DNA of 12,426 nt from Pseudomonadota bacterium (lineage in GTDB: Bacteria > Desulfobacterota > Desulfobacteria > Desulfobacterales > Desulfobacteraceae), in the NCBI GenBank assembly GCA_018812385.1, contig JAHJDU010000294.1:1-12426 (forward strand). Reading direction: 5' to 3'. Below the pieces are notes generated by a model. That model was not told the origin of the DNA. It made no database searches and saw only the letters and a program-made list of their open reading frames with translations. Shown piece after piece: positions 1 to 6,682 of this stretch (the stretch's first letter is position 1; each line of letters starts with the position of its first letter). The position numbers and the translations under genes are program-made.

Positions 1-290
1 CGGGATTCCAGGGTATATTTATATGTTTTTGCATCGGGTTTGTCTGAAAAACCGCATCCAATATGATCCAGGGCAATGGTGCGAAAATTCTTTGAAAGAC
101 TTTGGATCAGGTGGCGAAAGTAAAACGACCAGGTTGGATTACCGTGTACCATCAGAACAGGTTTGCCTTCACCTTTATCAATATAGTGCAGATCATGCCC
201 GTTAATATTCATGAAAGAGGAATCAAACGGGTAAAGATCTTCAAAGCCTTTTGTGGAAGTTAGTTTATCATTAATGCGTTTTTCTACCAT
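1..290 (-). CDS. oleB: OleB-type alpha/beta hydrolase, N-terminal part (cut by left edge)
   Basis: The first 96 codons are read from ATG at 290-288; the gene runs off the left edge with no stop. The visible part has the N-terminal alpha/beta-hydrolase layout. A strand ending LHYIDKGEGKPVLMVHG leads to the oxyanion-hole motif HGNPTWS (residues 49-55), then LDHIGCGFSDKP (about 74-85). HGNPTWS is typical of the haloalkane dehalogenase/OleB group. In olefin biosynthesis OleB decarboxylates the beta-lactone made by OleC to give the cis-olefin. The start overlaps the oleA stop by 7 bases and has AGGTG a few bases upstream, so translation is probably coupled to oleA. The nucleophilic Asp, the His and the acid lie outside the window, so a true haloalkane dehalogenase or other hydrolase cannot be excluded from this fragment. 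Position directly after oleA is the main reason for preferring OleB. In some bacteria oleB and oleC are fused; that cannot be checked here. Confidence 0.75.
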   Translation of the reverse strand, partial: MVEKRINDKLTSTKGFEDLYPFDSSFMNINGHDLHYIDKGEGKPVLMVHGNPTWSFYFRHLIQSLSKNFRTIALDHIGCGFSDKPDAKTYKYTLES

Positions 291-1336
291 TCAACACCTA
301 AAATATAGCAGTTCAGTCCGGAACCGACACCGATAAAGGCGACAAAATCGTCTGGCTGCAAAAAGCCTCTTTCATCGGCAATGGCTGCAGTGAGGGGAAG
401 TGATACGGATCCCACATTACCAAGAAAGGGAAAGGTAGCAAAATCCTTTTGTATATCCTGGTTCAAGACCTGGTAAAATCTCTGATGATGTGCTGCCCCG
501 ACCTGGTGCCCGATAAATTTATCTGGTTTGTCTTCAGGCAAATTAAATTGTTTTTTAAATTCATCAAAGGTTTTTTTTGCAAGGACAAGACCGTTTTCAA
601 GAACATCCTGGGCCTGGGTTCGCATGATGACTTTAGAATCTGTGGGCATACCTTTTTGTTCAAATCCCCAGTGGCAAAGTCCGTGATACTCAATGGCATT
701 TTTTACCACTCCGCCTCTAAGGGCGTGTTTTCTATTGTCTGGATTACCAATATTTCCATTGGTTAACAACACAGCCGCAGCTCCTGAACCACCGGTCATC
801 GTGGCAATAGTTTCTTTATAAAACTCAACACTTTTACGGGTGTTGATCTCATGAATGGTAGAATCAACAATCTGTCGTGCTGTTTCACAGGAGACCACAA
901 GCCCGGCTTTTATATTGCCCAGCTCTATTTCATTGGCCACCTGGACCATACCTGTTACCATCCCTAAACAGGCGCTTTTAACATCATAAATATGGGCATT
1001 TTCCCCAATATTCAACTGGTCAGCCACAGAACAGGAAGTGGCTGGTTCAAATCCATCCTGACCCACCCCGCAATATACCAGGGCCCCGATCTGGTCAGGG
1101 GAGATATTGGCTTCATCAAGGGCTCTTTGTCCGGCAATGGCTGCATGGTCTGCAAGAATATGGTCTTCATCCCAATACCGTCTTTCTTTTATGCCGGTCA
1201 AAACTTCAAGCTGTCCCGGCCCAAACCCCACTGCCGCATAAAAAGGTGCCAGCTTCTCTTCCAGTTCTATTGTAGTTACAACATTAGGGGCAAGTTCATA
1301 GCCAAATGATTCTATAAATACTTTAGAATATCTCAT
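284..1336 (-). CDS. oleA: OleA-type 3-oxoacyl synthase III family condensing enzyme
   Basis: A complete 350-residue thiolase-fold protein. OleA joins two acyl-CoA (or acyl-thioester) chains head to head by a Claisen condensation without prior decarboxylation, giving a beta-keto acid. The catalytic set is visible: Cys123 in SACLG, His277 in GHQVG and Asn307 in LGNVGS. Glu97 in GFEPATS matches the glutamate that in OleA reaches across the dimer to act as base and that distinguishes OleA from FabH. The C-terminus GVGSGLNCYILGVEW closely resembles the ending of characterised OleA proteins. ATG at 1336 overlaps the TGA of the upstream pfaC-like gene (ATGA), with GGAG at 1343-1346 six bases upstream. 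The next gene overlaps by 7 bases. Length matches the family. The alternative is a FabH-like or polyketide-priming KASIII enzyme, but the Glu97 context and the oleB neighbour favour OleA. Substrates are unknown; its position suggests products of the adjacent PfaC-like synthase. Confidence 0.85.
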   Translation of the reverse strand: MRYSKVFIESFGYELAPNVVTTIELEEKLAPFYAAVGFGPGQLEVLTGIKERRYWDEDHILADHAAIAGQRALDEANISPDQIGALVYCGVGQDGFEPATSCSVADQLNIGENAHIYDVKSACLGMVTGMVQVANEIELGNIKAGLVVSCETARQIVDSTIHEINTRKSVEFYKETIATMTGGSGAAAVLLTNGNIGNPDNRKHALRGGVVKNAIEYHGLCHWGFEQKGMPTDSKVIMRTQAQDVLENGLVLAKKTFDEFKKQFNLPEDKPDKFIGHQVGAAHHQRFYQVLNQDIQKDFATFPFLGNVGSVSLPLTAAIADERGFLQPDDFVAFIGVGSGLNCYILGVEW

Positions 1337-4300
1337 TGTTTTCTCCAGAAAGAGTCCAACTCGTTTTTTGTCAGGCCCACAAGTTTCATTCCCATATTTT
1401 TGTACAGAACAATTCTCAAATCATCGGAAAACATGTGGGCATCTGCTATTATATAGGGTTCAGGGCTATACCCCATCTCTTTTATTTCTATTTCATACCG
1501 GGCTTTTTTTGTATCAGGTGTCACAGGCCCCCGGCATTTTAAATCACTCTCATTGTCTGGAATAACATCATAAAACACATCATCCCGATCACTTACCCAG
1601 CCCATTCTCTGGGTAAAAATTCTCAGGGCATGGGCACAGCATTCATACATCAGAGTGCCTGGCATAACCCTGTCATCAATAAAATGGCAGGTCAAAAACC
1701 AGTCATCCGGATGGATGTCTGCCTGGGCGATAATGGAGCCATGACCAAACCGCCCGCCTTTAGGATCAAACTCAAGAACCCTGTCAATGAGATGCATCCT
1801 TTTGCCGGGAAGTTTCAGATGTTTTCCAAGCTGTATGAGTTCAAAATTTTTCCCAAAGGCAAGGCCAAGATCTCCCTGTCTTAGAGCCTCAATCTTTTCA
1901 TCGGAAAAGCTCTCCTTTTTCACAGGAACCAGGGGAGATAATTTATCCTTGGATTTTATTGGGGATTTTATTTGTTTTAATTCTTCAGTCTTGAGAATAA
2001 TACCACCTGAATCCTCAACCTCTTGTTCTGTAAAAAAACCTGCACACCCGTCCCGCATGGAAATCAGCAATTGGTCGTTAATATACCCCTTATAATGGAA
2101 AAAAAACAGGTATACATCGCCCTGCTTCAAAAACCGATCAATTTCAATGTGATACTCAATGGTTTCTCCGGGTTCAGGCAATGTTCTGTGAAAAGTAACC
2201 CTTGCATCCAGAAGCCTGTATTTTCTTTTACCTTTGATCCTGTGGTCAATGCCCAGCCAGGCGCATAAAAAAAGATCTGCCTGCCCTGCTTCAATGGAAA
2301 TGGAAACAGGTGCCTTGCCACCGTCCAGATACCAGGCATCTTCTTTGACATCATGCTGGGTAATGATTTTACCCGATGTCAGGGACAGCATCTCGCCCTG
2401 GATATCCATTATCCTGTCCACCAGCATCAAGGGTTCATCCGGAAGTCTCACCCTGACAGGATAGGTGTCAATAATCTCAAATTCTTTTCCAAGCACATTG
2501 CCGGCTTTTCCTCTGGCATACTCAAGGCATTGTTCCCTGTCCAGAAAAGGAGGCCTGCCAGGAGCTCCAGACTTTAATTTCCGGACCATAGCAGGGTCGT
2601 CTTCCCATCCCCGACCTGGTATTGAGTAATCATCATCGTTTTGCATGACGCTGCCTGCAAGCCGGGTCAAGGCTTGAAACTGCTTTTCAAGAACCTGCAT
2701 GTTTTTTTTTGAAAATTCAAGAAATTTTTCATGGGCATTGGATGTGGCAAGACTGCCTTTGGCAATCAGACCCGGATCAAGGATAAAACCATTTTGCTGG
2801 GTTGGATTTTCAAAAATAGCATTGGTTTTCTTTTTAGCCGAGTCCTTAGTGGCAGGTGTTTGTTCTATCTCAGTGGATGTAATTTCATTAACAGCAAGAC
2901 GGTCATGGATTTTCAGGAGTGTTTCTTCTGAAATCTGTCGTGGATTTGTTTTTAAAATAAAATCTTTTTTTGACCGGGCTTTAAGAACTAATGATTTATC
3001 TTTCTTTTCAAAAAAAGAGAGGTCCAGATTGCTTTTGCCATCCTCTTTGTTTTCCTCAAGGATCACATGGGAACAAGCACCATCCATGGTGATGGATGCA
3101 ACACAGGCTTTTCTGACAGATTGTGGGTCCTTTTTGTTCCAATGGACAGGTGTATCAGTGAAGCAAAACCGTTCTTTATCCAGTTTTTCAAACCCCAAAG
3201 CTTTTATTTTATTTGAGGGCAACTGTTTATAATTGAGGCAAAGAGCTGTTTTGATAATTGAAAATAAGGCAGATGCACCTCTGGTATTTCCTATGACACA
3301 AGATGTTGTTGTGACATGGCAGGGGGAAATATCCGGTTCTTTTAAAAAATGCGTATTTAACACCTTGATCTGTGTTGCATCTTCTTCCATTATCCCTGTA
3401 AGACTGGTTTCATAAAGACCGATTTCACTTAACAATGTTTTTGAATCTTTAAGGGCATTTGTAAGGGACTGGCCGTACAGGGTTTGTAACATAGTTGAAT
3501 CATACCCTGTTTCACCAGGGATAGCACCACTGCTTGAACCTGCCACACCAGTGATAACACCATAAATCTGGTCATTGTCTTTAAGGGCCTGATCCAGTCG
3601 TTTTAAAACAATGGCGCAAGCCCCTTCTGAAGGTAGGATTGTATCGGTATGGGGCTTGGCTATATCATTAAGGACAAACTGCCGGATATCCCCGGCAAGG
3701 TCAACACAGCCACAGATAAAAACGTCGGTTTCATTGCGGCTTAGAGAATGGACAGCGGTTTCAATGGCCTTGATACCGGAAGCAGCTCCTGCAGACAGGG
3801 TAAAACATGGTCCTCCCAGTTTAAATTCCCTTGCCACACGGGATGCCACAATCCCGCCAAGAGCGCCCAGAGTCCGGTTAAAGGTTAAAGGCGGAGACAG
3901 CGCATCTTTCAGTTTCTCATCAAGGTGATTGATTTTCCATCGAAGATGAAAATCTGTTGCTCCATAATCAAATTCAATCCCGATCGCACAACCGATATGA
4001 TACCTCAAAGGTTCATCTACTGAAGGCCTTGGATTGATCTTTGCGTCTTCCAATGCCCCTTTAACAGCTTTAAGAAGAAGAATATGCTGGGGCAGAATAT
4101 CTTCCATTTGATTGGGAGGAATATGGAATTCACCAAGGGCAAAGGACAGATCATCCAGGTAAAATCCGGGTTTTTCGTTACAAGCCTTGGATTTTTTTCT
4201 TCTCCATCTTAATCCCGGGTGTTCAGGTTTTAAGCATGTTTTATCAAATACAAGCTCCTTAAACCGGGACAAGGAGGGACAATCCTTTGCAATGGTTTCC

Positions 4301-5748
4301 ATACCCACGATTGCACAGGGAACTTTTTTTAACATCTCTTTTGTATCTATAAACCCTTGTTTTGAATTTTTTACGATTACACGACTTGAGCTGAATTTAA
4401 ACTCTTCAACCAGAATATGGGCATTGATTCCACCAAAACCAAAAGCGCTGATACCAGCCTTTCTTGTTGAATTAATAGATTCAGGGTCCCAGTCCTCAAC
4501 CCTGGTTTGAACCTTGATATGAGTTTCATTTAGAATGCTTTTGGAGGAAGGTGCTGAATAATTCAATGACGGCGGCAAAAAGCCCTCGTTCATTGAAAGA
4601 ATAGTTTTTATAAATCCTGCTGCACCTGCTGCCGTTAAAAGATGTCCAGTCATTGATTTAACAGATCCAATGGAAAGGCTTTTATCCGGGCAGTCAAATG
4701 CGCCAAGAAGTGCCTGTATGCTGGATAGTTCCACCTGATCCCCCACAGGGGTACCTGATCCATGGCATTCCATGTACTGGATGTCCAAAGGAGACCAGGA
4801 TGCCTGTTCATAGGCCTGGATCATGGCTCGAACCTGGCCTTCGGAGGCCGGCCCCACAAGGGTTCCTTCAATATCATTGGATACCCCGGCACCTGTAATA
4901 ACAGCATGAATTTTATCACGGCAGGCAATGGCATCTTCAAGTCTTTTCAACACAACAATGCCTGTTCCTTCTCCCACAACAAGTCCGTCAGCATTTTTAT
5001 CAAAGGGAGAACATCTGCCCGTGGGGGACAAGGCCTGAAGCTGTGTAAATCCGATCTGGGTATAAAGTGAATCCGGTCGTGAAACCCCTCCGGCCACCAT
5101 GATGTCTGCCTTTTTTAAATGAAGATGTTCACAGGCAAGCTTGATGGAATATAAAGATGATGCGCAGGCAGCATCAAGGGTAAAGCATCCGCCCTGCAAA
5201 CCCATGGCCCTTGCAAAGATTGCGGCGGGAAGAGACACTACCCCGCTACTTGAAAAATCTTTTGGAACAAGTCCTTTATAGTCTTTATTGCCATTATAAT
5301 CTTTACTGCCATTGCAAATAATCTGCCAGGAAATTTGAGAAGAGGTTTCAGTGGGAAGGGCAATGGCCGCTATTATCACACCGGTTCGTTTTTTATCTTC
5401 ATTTGTATGGGAACATTGTAAAAGAGCATCCCTTCCTGCATGGAGAACAAGTTGATGCAATGGATCAAGATTTGATAAAAGGTCTTTATCCACAAGAAAA
5501 CCCGTTGGATCAAAATGAAAATTTTCAATAAGGCCGGCTTTATTTGAGACAGCTTTATCAGGAAGGGTCTGATGGGAGATAAAATCATTGACAGGTCCTA
5601 TCCATCGATGATCAGGAACTGTGATAATTGATTCTCTTTTATGGATAATATTGTCGAGAAATTGTCTGGTATCCAGGGCCTGGGGAAATACTCCGGCCAT
5701 ACCGACAATAGCTATTTTACATAGCTTCTTTATTGCACGAGTTTTCAT
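1333..5748 (-). CDS. PfaC-like polyunsaturated fatty acid/secondary lipid synthase subunit (KS-CLF-DH-DH)
   Basis: A 1471-residue multidomain protein (numbering from ATG at 5748). Domain 1 (about 11-450) is an active beta-ketoacyl synthase with Cys195 (DAACASS), His329 (ECHGSGT) and His369 (SMTGHLLTAAG). Domain 2 (about 478-898) keeps the KS fold, but Cys is Ala655 and the last His is Asn821, and the middle His is not seen, so it is a chain-length factor. A charged linker and short helical segment follow (about 900-1040). Domains 3 and 4 are FabA-like hotdog dehydratases (about 1075-1245 and 1285-1460). DH2 has WFLTCHF...VMPG with His1355 and Glu1369; DH1 keeps Glu1153 but lacks the His loop. 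This order is that of PfaC in omega-3 PUFA synthases, although those are usually near 2000 residues. There is no ACP, ketoreductase, acyltransferase or enoylreductase here, so partners must be encoded elsewhere. TTG at 5787 would add 13 residues. Neither start has a strong Shine-Dalgarno; ATG is preferred because IAIVGMAG then begins at residue 12. Stop overlaps oleA. Confidence 0.88.
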   Translation of the reverse strand: MKTRAIKKLCKIAIVGMAGVFPQALDTRQFLDNIIHKRESIITVPDHRWIGPVNDFISHQTLPDKAVSNKAGLIENFHFDPTGFLVDKDLLSNLDPLHQLVLHAGRDALLQCSHTNEDKKRTGVIIAAIALPTETSSQISWQIICNGSKDYNGNKDYKGLVPKDFSSSGVVSLPAAIFARAMGLQGGCFTLDAACASSLYSIKLACEHLHLKKADIMVAGGVSRPDSLYTQIGFTQLQALSPTGRCSPFDKNADGLVVGEGTGIVVLKRLEDAIACRDKIHAVITGAGVSNDIEGTLVGPASEGQVRAMIQAYEQASWSPLDIQYMECHGSGTPVGDQVELSSIQALLGAFDCPDKSLSIGSVKSMTGHLLTAAGAAGFIKTILSMNEGFLPPSLNYSAPSSKSILNETHIKVQTRVEDWDPESINSTRKAGISAFGFGGINAHILVEEFKFSSSRVIVKNSKQGFIDTKEMLKKVPCAIVGMETIAKDCPSLSRFKELVFDKTCLKPEHPGLRWRRKKSKACNEKPGFYLDDLSFALGEFHIPPNQMEDILPQHILLLKAVKGALEDAKINPRPSVDEPLRYHIGCAIGIEFDYGATDFHLRWKINHLDEKLKDALSPPLTFNRTLGALGGIVASRVAREFKLGGPCFTLSAGAASGIKAIETAVHSLSRNETDVFICGCVDLAGDIRQFVLNDIAKPHTDTILPSEGACAIVLKRLDQALKDNDQIYGVITGVAGSSSGAIPGETGYDSTMLQTLYGQSLTNALKDSKTLLSEIGLYETSLTGIMEEDATQIKVLNTHFLKEPDISPCHVTTTSCVIGNTRGASALFSIIKTALCLNYKQLPSNKIKALGFEKLDKERFCFTDTPVHWNKKDPQSVRKACVASITMDGACSHVILEENKEDGKSNLDLSFFEKKDKSLVLKARSKKDFILKTNPRQISEETLLKIHDRLAVNEITSTEIEQTPATKDSAKKKTNAIFENPTQQNGFILDPGLIAKGSLATSNAHEKFLEFSKKNMQVLEKQFQALTRLAGSVMQNDDDYSIPGRGWEDDPAMVRKLKSGAPGRPPFLDREQCLEYARGKAGNVLGKEFEIIDTYPVRVRLPDEPLMLVDRIMDIQGEMLSLTSGKIITQHDVKEDAWYLDGGKAPVSISIEAGQADLFLCAWLGIDHRIKGKRKYRLLDARVTFHRTLPEPGETIEYHIEIDRFLKQGDVYLFFFHYKGYINDQLLISMRDGCAGFFTEQEVEDSGGIILKTEELKQIKSPIKSKDKLSPLVPVKKESFSDEKIEALRQGDLGLAFGKNFELIQLGKHLKLPGKRMHLIDRVLEFDPKGGRFGHGSIIAQADIHPDDWFLTCHFIDDRVMPGTLMYECCAHALRIFTQRMGWVSDRDDVFYDVIPDNESDLKCRGPVTPDTKKARYEIEIKEMGYSPEPYIIADAHMFSDDLRIVLYKNMGMKLVGLTKNELDSFWRKQ
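5278..5313 (-). repeat. Imperfect 18-bp tandem duplication inside the KS domain
   Basis: Two adjacent 18-base units (5313-5296 and 5295-5278, minus strand) match at 16 of 18 positions and encode NGSKDY then NGNKDY, residues 146-157 of the PfaC-like protein. They lie just before the DFSSSG segment of the ketosynthase, in what is probably a surface loop. The reading frame is kept. Confidence 0.85.
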
Positions 5749-5789
5749 AGGGCTGTAATAAGGTAGAACCCGGACAATTTCAAGCAAGC

Positions 5790-5810
5790 TGTGTAAAATT
5801 TGTGTAAAAT
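5790..5810 (-). repeat. Two direct ATTTTACACA repeats between rhomboid and pfaC-like genes
   Basis: On the minus strand the 10-mer ATTTTACACA occurs at 5810-5801 and again at 5799-5790, one base apart (11-bp period). It sits between the rhomboid stop and the pfaC-like start. The core TTTTACACA fits the relaxed DnaA-box form TTWTNCACA, and the helical-turn spacing would also suit another regulator. Function is unproven. Confidence 0.6.
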
Positions 5811-5817
5811 GTCTGTT

Positions 5818-6555
5818 TCAGGAGTAAATAAGAAAAAAACCCTGTACAACAGATTTAAGCAAAAGCCAGGAAGTTATTACAGCAAAGAAAATGGCTAATG
5901 CTTTATCAAACATATTTTCCATTCTTTTTTCATTATATCCCAATATCCAGCCAAAAAAGATACCGCCAAGCAATCCACCACCATGACCCCAATTATTAAT
6001 ATTGGGTATGAGAAAACCAATAATGGCAAGAGTGACAACCCAGCCAAATGTCTGTTTGTACACAAGTTGACCCCATTGCCCGCCCCTTGATTTACCAAAA
6101 AAAAGAGCTGCCCCGATCAGTCCGCAAAGGCCTGAGGAAGCACCTATGGTCAGATATACATTTCCAAAATAGGATAACAAGAATCCTGCAATCCCTGTCA
6201 GCGTATAAATGGAAAACATTCTATATATGCCAAATTCTTTCATCACTAAAGGAGCAAGAGTTTTTAAGGCCATCATATTGAACAGAATATGGAGAAGTCC
6301 TCCATGAAGCCAGTTGGCCGTAATCAGAGACCACCATGCTTCATATTTAACAATGGGAAGCCTGCCAGATGCGCCAAGAAAATTTAATACATCCATGGAT
6401 GGGGTAAAGGCATAAAAGGGATTAAAGGACAGGATCATATTTCTGCCACTATAGATCAGGCTGATCAAAAACATGATAACATTGGTATAAATCATTGCAT
6501 TCATGACAAAGGAGGGTGTGAGAAATGCAGAGTATTTTTTATAATGTGTCATCAT
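5818..6555 (-). CDS. Rhomboid family intramembrane serine protease
   Basis: A 245-residue polytopic membrane protein. Rhomboids cleave transmembrane segments of other proteins within the inner membrane using a Ser-His dyad. All signature motifs are visible. HGGLLHILFNM (84-94) gives the HxxxxHxxxN pattern of the second core helix, including oxyanion residue Asn93. GASSGLCGLIG (138-148) carries the nucleophile Ser140. WGHGGGLLGG (189-198) carries His191 in the HxxGxxxG helix. A first hydrophobic segment (about 17-37) precedes an external loop with the amphipathic WW..I.....H segment, and an extra C-terminal helix (about 218-242) suggests the bacterial 6+1 form. Tandem ATGs at 6555 and 6552 are both possible starts; no Shine-Dalgarno is evident. 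A promoter ends 8 bases before the ATG, implying a leaderless or near-leaderless mRNA. It lies upstream of, in the same direction as, and in the same frame as the pfaC-like gene, so co-transcription is plausible. The substrate cannot be inferred. Confidence 0.92.
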   Translation of the reverse strand: MMTHYKKYSAFLTPSFVMNAMIYTNVIMFLISLIYSGRNMILSFNPFYAFTPSMDVLNFLGASGRLPIVKYEAWWSLITANWLHGGLLHILFNMMALKTLAPLVMKEFGIYRMFSIYTLTGIAGFLLSYFGNVYLTIGASSGLCGLIGAALFFGKSRGGQWGQLVYKQTFGWVVTLAIIGFLIPNINNWGHGGGLLGGIFFGWILGYNEKRMENMFDKALAIFFAVITSWLLLKSVVQGFFLIYS

Positions 6556-6563
6556 TGTCCGGC

Positions 6564-6592
6564 GTTATAAGGTTTATCCCTTTTAAAGTCAA
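6564..6592 (-). promoter_or_regulatory. Sigma70-like promoter for rhomboid (and possibly the lipid operon)
   Basis: On the minus strand TTGACT (6592-6587) and TATAAC (6569-6564) are separated by exactly 17 bases. Each hexamer differs from the sigma70 consensus at one position. The -10 element ends 8 bases before the rhomboid ATG, so the expected transcription start falls at or next to the start codon. Confidence 0.65.
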
Positions 6593-6634
6593 TATGGGTA
6601 TTTCCCAAAATTATTACTTGAAAATAACCAGTAA

Positions 6635-6672
6635 TATAGTAAAATCAACTTTTAAAATTTAATTTTACTATA
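6635..6672. promoter_or_regulatory. Perfect 11-bp inverted repeat upstream of the LysE-type gene
   Basis: TATAGTAAAAT (6635-6645) and ATTTTACTATA (6662-6672) are exact reverse complements separated by 16 bases. The right arm ends where the AGGA Shine-Dalgarno (6672-6675) begins, 10 bases before the ATG at 6683. It could be a dimeric-regulator operator in the divergent promoter region, or an AT-rich hairpin in the mRNA leader that shields the ribosome site. No regulator gene is present in the window to decide. Confidence 0.6.
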
Positions 6673-6682
6673 GGATGTTTAT

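Noticed and set aside
284..1336. FabH (primary fatty-acid initiation) for the oleA gene
   Set aside because: The OleA-specific glutamate context (GFEPATS), OleA-like C-terminus and coupled oleB-type gene argue against housekeeping FabH.
2699..3232. Plus-strand open frame of 177 codons opposite the CLF/linker part of the pfaC-like gene
   Set aside because: It lies entirely antisense to a well-supported multidomain gene, has no recognisable domain or good ribosome site, and its composition is that of a reversed coding frame.
5749..5787. TTG at 5787 as the pfaC-like start
   Set aside because: No Shine-Dalgarno, a less common codon and a 13-residue extension not resembling KS N-termini; ATG at 5748 preferred, though its ribosome site is also weak.
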